Assembly: GCF_000003815.2 (NCBI RefSeq)
Contig: NC_049991.1
Location: 18,124,699-18,188,698, forward strand
Source: Branchiostoma floridae
Taxonomy: Eukaryota > Chordata > Leptocardii > Amphioxiformes > Branchiostomatidae
Reading direction: 5' to 3'
DNA length: 64,000 nucleotides
Positions within the stretch are counted from its first letter, which is position 1. Each line of letters opens with the position of its first letter. Of the stretch, positions 1-10,350 are shown one piece after another. Position numbers and translations under genes: made by a program. The notes below the pieces were generated by a model, which ran no database searches, had not been told where the DNA came from, and saw only the letters and a list, made by a program, of their open reading frames with translations.

Positions 1-807
1 AAAGATATTCTTGTCAAACTGAAGAACGGTGATAGTTGCAGAAAGCAAGGCCCCTGGTCAAGTTTGAGTAGTATCAGGCGTACCAAAATAAAACATTATC
101 GGACCTTCCCCTTCACATAAAGAGCCTTCAAGGCAATCTCAATTCTAAGTTGATACTATTTCAGAAGGGCTGTATGTTTTACGTAAGCGCTTAAGCGTAC
201 GAAAATGCACTCTGGGATCACATGCAACATCACACTAGTCAACAAAATGAATGACAGCGGAAGCCACTTGGAGGGGATACCTCAGGCAAGCTCAAGAACA
301 TGAGACAGATGATGTTTTCTCTACAACTCTGTGCAGCATAAGCACGCACATTTATATGGATGTATACATCTTATTAACTTTAAATCTGTTTAGCGTTTAA
401 TGGTTTGTGATTGTTTCTAAACTGTTGAAGAAAGTAATCTATTGTCTTTGAATACAGCCAGTGTCACGTCATCGGGTGGATTTAAACGCGGCAGTAGATG
501 TAAGTTAATGTGTTACAACTCATACGATACATGCCATGCGTACTAATAGGCATTCCGTGCATGCATGTAAGCTTGCATTTGGTATGGTTACACCGAAATA
601 TGCTGATACTAGTTGCAACTGAACTGAGCAAATGGGAAAAGTGCAACGCTTTATGTTCCTGTCACAAAAAAAGTTCTTCACCGTTAGCCGGCCTTTTAGG
701 AAGTGCAACATATTTTTCCTTTGCTTCTAGGTTAGAAAGATGATTGAACTGATGCACATTAAGAAAATGTACGTGTACCAGTCTCATCATGTGAGCATGA
801 AGGCTCT
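1..807. other. No gene seen
   Basis: AT-rich sequence with frames under 80 codons on both strands that overlap each other. No repeat or RNA gene recognised. Confidence 0.6.
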
Positions 808-1310
808 CCTTCGTCTTCTTCTGTCTTACTGCCTAGCCTCTAAATTGAGAGATTATTGGCAGACTACGCATGGGTTAATTACAATACAAATGATCGACCG
901 GTACAAATAGACAAGGGAAAATGAAGGAAAAATGGGAAAAAGGGAAATGAAAACAAACTGATTTTGTGTGTGCAAAAGACAGGACAGGGGAATTAAGTGG
1001 GTTAATAGAACATATATTTACATATATACAAGACGTGTGGGGGTGGCTCAATGCAGCAGAGTCCTCCCCAGCTCAGTTTTAAACTGGGAGAGAGACACCG
1101 CCTCCGCCACACCAGGCTCAAGTTCATTCAACTCTCTGATGGTCCAAGGGAAGAACGAGACCCTGTAGTAGTTGTTCTTGCACGCGATGGCCTGCAACGT
1201 TTGTGAGTGATTGGTACGACGTGAGCATCGAGCCACCGGGACAAGCATGGTCGTGTGAGGCTCTATCCAAGTTGATTTTGAGGGCAATATAGTAACAGGA
1301 GAAGGAAGAT
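808..1310 (-). mobile_element. LINE 3' end: ORF2 C-terminus, UTR and simple tail
   Basis: On the minus strand a frame from about 1,310 to 1,048 reads a typical non-LTR retrotransposon ORF2 C-terminus, with NYYRVSFFPWTIRELNELEP followed by a SLSQFKTEL-like end, then a stop. About 240 bases of UTR follow and finish in a CTT/AAG-rich tail at 808-822. The AGGCAGTAAGACAG segment just before the tail is the 3' boundary. The upstream endonuclease and RT domains are absent, as expected for 5' truncation during target-primed reverse transcription. The clade (CR1/L2/RTE) cannot be fixed from this fragment. Confidence 0.7.
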
Positions 1311-1379
1311 CTCTACAGAGCTCTGTAGAAGTTTAGAGAAGCTCAGAAGTGCAACACTTCTCTGTAAGTAAGGACGAAC

Positions 1380-3480
1380 AACATAAACAATACTAACAAA
1401 ATGACGCTGTCAGAAGAAGAAGTAGTGTATATCTCAAACGCCTTCACGAAATTTCATCTGCGGAGTCCATACTACATATCAAGTCTGAAAGTGTTTTAAA
1501 CAGGGTTTTTTTTCTGGAATAGACGTCATCGTAATCATGAATACTCTTTTCCACAAGCAAGAACGAACACAACAGATGATAGAGGCACTGTGAAACGAGT
1601 TTGGAGTGCACGTGTCTAGTTTCGACATACAAGTAGTGAATATCCAAATTGTCTTCACCAGAAAAAAAACTGCAGGTGATGTTTTGAAGTCATTCTCTCC
1701 TTTCTGAAAACTCTTGTCCTTGGGGAGAGAGGGATGAGGGGGCGGGGCTCATGTGGTAAAGTATGAATGTCTCAAGTATATTTATGTCAATGAAGCTTTA
1801 ACATTAATACATTTTGGGGTAAAAAAAAAACTACAATTGCAACTTTTTCTATCATTTCTTGAAAATACTTCTTTCCTGAAAGACGTGAGACACTTACGAC
1901 GGTGTCTTCACTGGTAACGACTCTTAAACATATCGTTTTCCTGAAAGGCAGCAGTGTGAAAGACGTCAGACAATTACGACGAAGTCTTTGTCGTTAGCAA
2001 TGTTGAGTCGAAACTATAGTCGTCATCGGAAAAAGTCGTCATCGTAGTCACGAATACTCTTGTCCAAAAGCAAGGTCGAACACAACAGATGATAGGGGAA
2101 CTGAAACGCGTTTGAGGAGCACGTGGCAAGTTTCGACATTGTCTTTAAGAGAATTATTAAAAGAGGTGACTTGAAACGACAAACTACGGAAATAATACTT
2201 AAATATAGAAACATGTTGACAATGTGCGAATGACAGCTCTTGGATTCATCGGTCGGTAAAAACAAAACAAATGAGTTCTTCTAATGGTAAAAAGACGATT
2301 TTGCAAAGAAGTCAGTACGGTCATTAAACCATTTCTGAAGACGCAACGACAGGCATGTTGTATTGTCTGATTTTACGGGACACTCAGAACGTGAACCCAA
2401 ATCCTGATGTCGTGATGTGTCCTGAGTGCAGTTCAGGGACACACATTTACGTAACCGACACACGCGGACACATAAAGGGCAACTCACACGAAAACCTTGA
2501 CATTTTTGAGAGCGAAGACCTTGGCAAGGTTTGGAGCGAAGCACGTGAAAAATACAGCATTGATTGCACGTGCCTTTACAAACAAAGGGACTTTCTACTT
2601 TTTTCTGAAAGACGTTGATTAGGTGGTACTTGCACTCACAAAAAATCTTGTCTAAAAGCAAGCGAACAAAAGATGTCGCAGGTACACGGATGGGAGAGAG
2701 CACGTGGCAAAGATCGTACATGTACCAAGTGCATTCACATCAAGACAGAATTCATCCTAAAGTAAAAAAAAATGCAAATGGTTTCATTTGATGGCAAAAA
2801 ATCGTGACGACTGAGACAGAGTCAATGGAGCTTTCGCGAGAGTTCATCTGATGAATGGTGAAGAACTACAATCACAAGTGTTTGTATTAGTTTTTCATGA
2901 TACGTTTCTAAAGAAATACGTCATAGCCGATACTTGTTCACGAGCAACAGAAATAATGAGAACATCTTGACACGGTTGAAAATGAAGCACGTGGCAAGCG
3001 TAGCATATTTAATGCACATCATGGTAACGTTTGGAATTACTTTGTTGGTAAGAAAAAAACTCTAAACAAAGTTAGAAATCCATAGGCATTCTTTTTTGAA
3101 GATCTTATGATGGTAAAAGAAAGCTGAAAGAGCCATTCTTTCTGAAAATGTGTTGTTTTCCGCAAGACTCCAACACTTTTTTCAGGTGTAACGGCGAACA
3201 ATACGAATAACATAGGAACAATAAGAGACATATTGGCACGATTCAGAAAAAACGTGGAAAGGTACGTAGTACATATCTCAAACGGGTCTTTGTGCCAATG
3301 TCGCTTTGACGAGACATCATCTGATAATTAAAAAAAACTAATGACGTTGGAACCTGGAGCCTTTTTTTTTCGAAATTTAACGAAAACACTTGTTCACAGG
3401 CTACAATAGTGACAACTTGGCACGTGGCAACGTTGTCCTATGTCAAGGTTCTAATTTGCTGTCACTAAATGAGCGTAAGA
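1380..3480. repeat. Highly diverged tandem array with recurring CACGTGGCA and CTGAAAGACG motifs
   Basis: Segments near 1,525-1,640 and 2,036-2,145 are clearly related: a GTCATCGTA start, an ACTCTTGTCC-AAAGCAA-type core, then CACAACAGATGATAG and a CACGTG-containing end. Weaker relatives occur near 2,640-2,705, 2,900-3,010, 3,150-3,270 and 3,370-3,430. CACGTGGCA itself recurs at about 2,121, 2,701, 2,988 and 3,420, and CTGAAAGACG variants occur several times. This is best read as an old tandem array that has decayed. No coding frame is supported. Confidence 0.5.
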
Positions 3481-3936
3481 GGGAACTTAATGAACAGAAA
3501 CAAAATGTCAAGGGGTGCTTCAGGTAGGATTCTGTCTTTTCATCACAAGTTGTGACGTAGCTATAACGCTATAGATGTTTAAGGAGCAGAAAAACAACTT
3601 TGTTTACGTTTAACTTATATCTTTGGGGTCTGGCTCTGCCATAGAAATTGCGATTTCTTATTCTTTCTTCACAACAGACATTAGAATAAGTCTTTTGGGG
3701 TGGCGGTACCATAGGGGACCGGTGAAGTGAGGTGCCATGCTATGATGCTGTACAGCTAGGAACTGGCTTTTCCATATCAACTGTCTGGCCACTTTAACAT
3801 TACTTGGCAAATGCAAGAGACAAGAGACTATAAAACAGCTGTATAAAGTAGCAGGGTGCTTTTCTTTTTTCAAAGATTCGAATTCCGAATTTTACCTGCT
3901 GCTGTGTTGCACAGAATAGTATTTCATCACCCCAAT

Positions 3937-4720
3937 TGTAATTGTTGTTTATTGTTGTTTATTAAGAAACCTTTTAGCCCTCACGGGCTAATCTTCCAAG
4001 GTTCAATCAACATGAATACATACATTTAAAAAAATACAACAATCACAAAGTATTTACAATAGAGTACAATAGAGTACAGTGTCTAGAGGTCAGAGGTCTA
4101 GATGACAATGTTTGAGATAGCTTGTTTAAAACTGGACAATGTACACAGTGACTTAACGTCAGATGGCAATGAGTTCCAGAGCATAATTGCTCGGTACAGA
4201 AATGTACGTTTTCCACTGTTTGTTTTAGCTTTGGGTAGTCTGAAGTTGTTGGATACAGAAAATCTAGCATTATACATGTGGGATGAATTAACTGGTATGA
4301 AGGAATTATACACATTTTGTGGTTCGTGGCTAGTGAGGATTTTGAAGAACATAATCAGAGTACATAAAGAGAATCTCTTTCTCACTGTGGGCCAACCAAG
4401 CTCAAGATGCATCCGCCTAACAGATGTGTCCGATGAACATTTTAATAACAGTCTACACGCTCTATTTTGTACTATCTGCAGTTTTCTCATATTTGAATCT
4501 GACATACTGGCTAGCACTGGTGAGCAATATTGCACTACTGATAGCACCAGGGCTTGAAGTACCGGCTTACACACATCATCAGGTATATAACAAGCATATC
4601 TTCTAACATAGGCTAAGTTTCCTGAGAGGTTTGTTACAAGATATTTGGCATGAAGATTCCAAGTTAGTGACGGGTCCATATGTAAGCCCAATAGGACTGC
4701 TTCGATTACTTGTTCAACTT
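3937..4720 (-). mobile_element. CR1/L2-like LINE: ORF2 C-terminus with structured 3' end
   Basis: A 197-codon open frame (4,691 to 4,098, minus) reads a LINE ORF2 C-terminal region: GLHMDPSLTWNLHAK, a VVQYCSPVLASM-like segment, RACRLLLK, and FLYRAIMLWNSLPSDVKS before the stop. The frame continues upstream to an in-frame TAA near 4,735 and then loses similarity. The roughly 150-base UTR contains a perfect hairpin TAGCCC-TCAC-GGGCTA at 3,975-3,990. It ends in a short repeat of about two and a half TAAACAACAA-type units. A stem-loop followed by short tail repeats is typical of CR1/L2-clade 3' ends. The copy is 5'-truncated. Confidence 0.8.
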
Positions 4721-4739
4721 TCTCTTAGTTACATAACTA

Positions 4740-6019
4740 ATATTGCCATTATATCTATCCTGAATGTTACACCTGCAATTGCAAAATATTTGCAAAGCTA
4801 TAACATGCTAGTATTCTTGACAATCTTGGAACTTGAACGTTGAACGTTGGCAATAGCAAGAACAGCAAAGAGACGAGAACGGTTATCATCTCATCATGCG
4901 ATGTTTCATCATGGAGCACACCTGCTCCACTAGGCGCTGCTTTACAGGTGGGCCTCAGGGCACGTGTGCGCCACACGTATTACCTTAATTAGATACTTAA
5001 CAGAGGCGACAGCATGATATGAGGTGAGAACAACTGTCAGGTAATTTGCAACACGGTATCACAAAATTGGCAGAAGCTGACAAAACGCTATGCCAATCCA
5101 AACATCAAAATTCGAGCGGGTTTCAACCAGCGTATCTTTCTTCAAGAATCTAAAGTATATACTTTGAAACAGTGTGTAAAGTACATAGGAGCTTTTGTAA
5201 CAGTGCTTTTCGCTTTGTCTCTTGTTCTTCAATGCTTTGGAACGCCACATCTGGCAATTATACAATTACAGCACATGATTTGTACTGCCTCCCCCAAAAT
5301 GAACTAAATTAGTGGTAGAATTACAAAGTATTTATCCTCATGGGACCAGAGAATTAGTTGCCAATAAAACGCGTAAAGCATCCAAACCATATTCTGAATA
5401 GTGTTTTGATGTCAATGATTAACGGTTTAATATATCTTATAAGGAAAATTGCGAAAATTTGTTATTTGTCACCATGTCGTGACGGAAACAATAAGGTAGT
5501 GATTACTGTTATCTCCATTATTTGATGCATAAAAGATATGGGAAGCAACCATAATGCCTTACCCTGTAATTATTTCACGCTCGTGTCGGTTGTACTGAAT
5601 GGATTACAAGGTAAGGGTTTGCAGAACCCACGTGTTTCGTTTTGTTTCATCTTTTCGTAGCGATTAGGATCATACGTAGTAAGCTGGTTCGAGGTTTACA
5701 TTGCGCATGCGAAGCAAGAACACTGTGGGCAATACGTCAAAGTTGCAAGGCTCCTACTAACAAGCAAATAACGTGTGGACATGATGTCAAACATGGACTA
5801 CACAAGACATGTTCACTATCAAAATATTCCGCACAAATTCCAACCATAAACCTGTTTATAGAGCATTAATTTTTCTTAAATATGCCTGACGTTATCCGAT
5901 ACTTTTTTTTTAAGAACGTCATTTGAAATACATACTAGACAAGCCAGGAAAAAGACACATGAGGTATCGATGAAGGTTAGACAATACGTATTCGACAGGT
6001 AATAAAATACGCCAAATAG
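4740..6019. other. No gene seen
   Basis: Upstream side of the truncated LINE, then unique-looking sequence. The frames of 60-75 codons show no family features. Confidence 0.6.
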
Positions 6020-6107
6020 CAATTACTCAAGCATCTGGATATGTTTTTTGAAACGGTCAGACGTTTCAGGCAGAACCCACTACCTTTCGTCAGTGACACT
6101 GATTGAT
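6020..6107 (-). repeat. Repeat copy with CTGACGA-hairpin-GAAACG core
   Basis: On the minus strand CTGACGA is followed by A, the stem AGGTAG / CTGCCT with loop TGGGTT, then GAAACGTCTGACCG. The core is at 6,063-6,093. The downstream part, reading toward lower coordinates, matches repeats near 8,341-8,420, 9,826-9,996, 30,405-30,460 and 48,298-48,325. It ends in a GGATATG ... TTGAGTAA-type segment. Function and superfamily are unknown. The architecture resembles sequences found with Penelope-like elements. Confidence 0.5.
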
Positions 6108-6141
6108 AAAGATATCTGATTGGAGAGCAAGTTTATATATC

Positions 6142-6844
6142 TTAAAGGCATACTACGCAGTTTTTTGCGCTCAAATTTGAAATATTCTAGAATTAAGAAA
6201 TATCAGATTTACTACTACTTTTTGTCACTTTTTGACACTTTTGTGTCATTATTTCACGTTTGCAACGTAAAGGATTAGCCTACAAACATTCCGCTCTAGG
6301 CACCCTGTAACCTTGTGTCCCCCCAAGTTAGACCCTCCAGGTCTTGCTTGCCACTGGTAGGTCCCCCGGGGTGGGGTAATCAGTTAGCACATGCATAGCA
6401 GACTGCAGATAAAGAACACAATGGAGATCTTCTTTGGAAACACCTATATCTAATCATTCTAAAATAGCATATAATCATGAACCTATTAGTCTATTTTGTA
6501 GGATATCAACAAGCTAAGGTCATATTCCCTTCAAAACTGCAAGAAACCTTGTACAGAAAGCTAGTCTACTGTACTCAGAGGAACTGTCAACTGGCCCCCC
6601 ACTGGGAAGCCAGGCTGATAAGCAAGAAACAACAACACACAGAGGCAGTAACCAGCCTGTGCCCATCTGTTTCTTGGAAGATCACAATTTTTATACATCA
6701 TGCTTATGTGGTGCATTGATGTCGCAGCATCTCTCAATGAATATTGGTATGCAATGCTATAGGGTTGATTGAGCTAACAATGTAAAGAAAAAGTAGGAAA
6801 AGCTACTTTTTGTTTTGTTCAAAAATCCCGTAGTATGCCTTTAA
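6142..6844. mobile_element. Nonautonomous inverted-repeat element flanked by TTAA
   Basis: AGGCATACTACG at 6,146-6,157 is the exact reverse complement of CGTAGTATGCCT at 6,829-6,840. Both ends are directly flanked outward by TTAA (6,142-6,145 and 6,841-6,844). This suggests a 695-bp MITE-like element with a TTAA target duplication, as used by piggyBac transposases. The termini do not start with the CCC common in piggyBac, so the superfamily is uncertain. The interior has no transposase frame. Confidence 0.6.
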
Positions 6845-8045
6845 CTATGAATTGTGAAACATAATGATTGAAACTCCCGCGGAGTGGGGACTAACTGACC
6901 CAAAAGGACCAGTAAGAGCTGCAAGGCTGCTCGGGGACATAACCTACCTCATTTTTCTTAGTAAGAAATTGGTCATTATTTTCCACACAATCTGCTTAAA
7001 TGCATACGTTAGCCTAGTCCAGAAGACCTTTGTTATTAATATGCACAGCGTCCAACGATACGATCTACATGTATAACCTAACCTTGAAGATAATGAACAA
7101 AATCATTCAGACAATTCAAATACAATTAAATATACTGTAGAGATGACAAGGCATCGAGTTGCTTTGTCCCTTGTTTGTTCATATACTTCGTTTTATTTGA
7201 AGACAAGGCGTTGCGTAAAATTTTATGTTGCATCAAACGATTCAAACCCCAAGGCCCAAAACAAATGTTTACTTCATGGAATGATAACATCTTGCGTTTC
7301 TATGGATCATGTATCAACAAGGCACCACACCAGTGAACGTACCGCGGATGCTAACAGCACGGCTAGAAGTAGGAAATTTTATTAATCAACGTTTACTTTT
7401 ATTTGACAGACTAAAAAAAATTGAATATTTCAACTCTCAATATAGATGCCTTGTCGGAAACAGCTCTGATACATTTACTGATTAGGGGTTCACCTCTCCT
7501 CTCCGCTGCTGATAATGCTGGGGTGTTGCATGTTTGCATTATTTATTCATTTATTTCACCTATGTTATAATCTGACGATTCCCGTATATTTGTGTTTTAC
7601 TTTTCATTCATTGTATTTTGTTAGTGGTGCCGTGAGTGCGGCACCACTGTGTGTGTTATTTGCATATTCTTTAATAAAAAAAAGGTACGCACTTATTTCT
7701 GTATCGGCTTTCAGGTGTAGCGGAGATGTTTGTTGATGAGATCCAACCTTTAGAAATGCCGTCTGTAATGTAGGTGGAAATACTGGATTAATGTAGGTGG
7801 ATTACCGGAACAAGCTTTTTGACACCAGGTGGCATTTTATGTTTGATACGACTTACGCCTGGCAGACGTCATCGGTAATTGCAGCCTTAAACAACTCCCA
7901 CAGAATATCCATACACCTCAGATACCCGTAACACATGTCAGAAACGTGTCACCGATGAAATATGTTTTTCATTTTATTCATAAAAACAAGTTTAGAACAT
8001 AAAACATCTCAGACTTACATACGTGGCGGAACAAGTTTGCCTAGT
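6845..8045. other. No gene seen
   Basis: Unique-looking sequence. A short hairpin GTGGTGCCG ... CGGCACCAC occurs at 7,624-7,648. No coding support. Confidence 0.6.
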
Positions 8046-8345
8046 TTTTTGCCTGTAAGTTTTAACAATAGAACAGCTTCAGTTTGAAAGCTTACGTGCA
8101 GATTTTTTCTTTTACGATCAGCATACCAGTTTTTGTACAATACACTTTTTGCTATTGTTAACAACAGGTTGATCATTGATGTATGATCATCGATCTTGGA
8201 AGAGTGATTTGTTTTATATCATAATACAATGTCTCTCAAACTTATTTTTAAATCACAGTTAAAGCACTTATGTATCATTTCACAGAACATCATCCAAAAT
8301 TCTCTTAGTCCTTTGCACTTGAGGAACATATGTTCATAATCTTGA
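8046..8345 (-). mobile_element. Decayed LINE C-terminal fragment (L1/Tx1-like)
   Basis: Reading the minus strand from 8,344 gives QDYEHMFLKCKGLREFW, a stretch with KISLRDIVL, one stop, then NLLLTIAKSVLYKNWY and a basic RKRKNL segment. The order (E-H-x-F-x-x-C, FW, IVLG-like, then I-x-K-x-x-I-Y-x-x-W) is the C-terminal zinc-binding region of L1/Tx1-type non-LTR retrotransposons. It carries at least one in-frame stop. A copy of the CTGANGA-type repeat directly abuts its upstream side. Only a relic remains. Confidence 0.55.
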
Positions 8346-8420
8346 TGAAAAATATTGGATACTATCTGAAACGACTGATCGTTTCCAAAACCATATCCAA
8401 TTATCGAAGTAGTTGCTATT
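8341..8420 (+). repeat. CTGANGA-hairpin repeat, second copy
   Basis: The plus strand reads TTGATGA (one change from CTGATGA), then AAATAT-TGGATA-CTATCT and GAAACGACTGATCG. This is the same order as the copy at 6,020-6,107 but with a partly eroded stem. It is followed by GTTTCC and CATATCC segments shared with the other copies, and it abuts the L1-like fragment. Confidence 0.45.
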
Positions 8421-9825
8421 TATCTTATTGCCTGGATGTTTAACCTTTATCGGCGTTGATATAGAAATATGTATACGCAAATTCCTTCGGAAACCAATGT
8501 GGATTATAGCACTTTAAATATTATAACTAGAATACGTACTTTTCTGCCATGTTTTTTATGATAAAGTTTGAAGTTACATCGATGAAGCATAGACGCCCAG
8601 GTATTAAGATGCCAAATAACATGATTATCAGCCTTGTTGTGACCTGCACTTAGCCCGGTGTGGCAAAACTACGCAATAAATATCTTCAATTAATCAACAT
8701 CATCATTCCCGTGTTTTACACTGAAAATCATTTTAGATTGTAACGTTTTGCTGCTGTTTTTTTGATGATGATATTTGCCAGGTCCCAACCGATTGTTCTT
8801 AAGCTTTTCCTTGTCATAGCTAAATGCCCCTCCTCTTCAGGCTGTACATTTATACCACATTGATTAGCCATTCCCTTTACCTGCAGCATTCTTATGTGGA
8901 TATTAAAAGACCACTTACACCAGAGGTGTCCCGAAAAGATTTGTAGGTGGTCTGCTATGCCCCAGCTGATGACGTAGTAGCAGCTTACCTCACGAGGATA
9001 TGCTTTATGGACCATTCACGATTGTTTCATGTCAGACCCAACCGTCATTAAATCAAAGCAAACAGGTACTCCACGCAAAAGAATAAAACACTTAGATCTA
9101 AGACAGCAAAACCGTAAAGAAAAACAACCAATTCAGAACTCTGGCTTCGTGCGCCCATATTGTAGCCCCGACTGCCACCCGAGGATCGGCCTTCAAAGCA
9201 ACGGAAGACGATGTAAACCACATTAATCCAGGGTGGTATCATCGTATTTCGAGATGGACGGATGCCTATACCTACACCCCACGCAAACACCATGTAAATA
9301 CAAGCATAAAAGAAAGTTGAAGAGACTTGCATATATTCTAGTAATCCCTGTTATGGACTTATGTAAACATATTAGTCCATAAAGCCTACTACCAAGAGTT
9401 CCAAAAGCCAACGTCACGTGGTAGATCTGGAAGTATCAAATTACAAAAGACACTGGACTGTGTCTCAGGTGTGCGGAAACAGGTGCTAAGGAAGGTGCGA
9501 CTTGGAGAGTACAGACGGAGAGGGGGAAGGGCTATTCCCTGGCCAACGCACTTACGCAGTAATCTCTCATAGCTAACAACATTTCCATTACAAGTTTCTA
9601 AGTCATCAGGTGTGGGTGGATGTCGGGATGATGGAGCCCTGCTGACCGCTGGATGAAAATTTAATGGGCACTGGATACAACCCACAATGTTTGGAGCGGT
9701 TTGTGCATTTGTCTATAACGTAAAGAAATGAATGGTTCATTATAACTTCAGTAACGGTTTTTTAACAACGAAGGATACACAGCATAATGTACATATGCCC
9801 AAAAGCAGGTAATAAGATATGCCAA
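8421..9825. other. No gene seen
   Basis: May include further decayed LINE sequence just upstream of the 8,046-8,345 relic. Opposed frames at 9,029-9,332 are not recognisable. Confidence 0.5.
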
Positions 9826-9996
9826 AAAGCAGTTACTCAAGCATCTGGATATGATTTTGGAAACGGTCAGACGTTTTAGATAGAATCCACTATCCTTCCG
9901 AAAATAATCCACTATCTTTCGTCAATGGAACTGATGGTGGGTGCTATCTGAACGTCTGACCGTTTCCAAAATCATATCCAGTTGCTTGAGTAACTG
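9826..9996. repeat. Foldback element built from two opposed copies of the CTGANGA repeat
   Basis: Left arm 9,831-9,890 and right arm 9,938-9,995 are inverted copies: CAGTTACTCAAGC ... GGAAACGGTCAGACG on the left and CGTCTGACCGTTTCC ... GCTTGAGTAACTG on the right. The loop is about 45 bases. The hairpin cores in both arms are damaged, but the ACGTCTGAC and CTATCT segments are retained. It directly precedes a LINE fragment. Confidence 0.6.
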
Positions 9997-10003
9997 GATA
10001 TCT

Positions 10004-10350
10004 AGATATCATCGACGTAACATAACGTACAGAGATGGAATAACAAACGAGAAAGTATATCAAAGGAGTGAGACAGAACCTCTAAGCAACACCGTCACAG
10101 AAATGAGTATTAAGTACACAGGACATGCGCTTAGAATGCACGTGGATAGACTCGCTAAGACAGCACTGCCCTGGTAACCCCCCAAAAAAGGAAAAAGAAA
10201 ACAGGGAAGACCAAAAGTTACTTAAAGGCACGTGTTACAGAATGACCTAGGCCAATTGAGGATTAACCTACAGAAAACGGACATCCTTGCCAAAAACCGA
10301 CATTAACGGAGACTGCCTGCTGCATGCCCACGTGTCACCAAACACAGGAG
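10004..10350 (+). mobile_element. LINE ORF2 C-terminal relic
   Basis: The plus frame reads RDGITNEKVYQRSETEPLSN, then TGHALRMHVDRLAKTALPW. After a stop at 10,175 the same frame continues as PPKKGKRKQGRPKV and a basic region. ITNEEVY ... GHVLRM ... LPKTAL ... GRPK is the signature of the C-terminal region of several LINE ORF2 proteins. Stops interrupt it and the RT domain is missing. Its 3' end is not clear, so the end coordinate is approximate. Confidence 0.65.

Noticed and set aside
2281-2721. 146-codon minus frame with many cysteines
   Set aside because: It lies in the decayed array, overlaps an antisense frame, and its cysteines follow no known spacing.
4102-4557. 151-codon plus-strand frame
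   Set aside because: Antisense shadow of the LINE ORF2 C-terminus on the minus strand.
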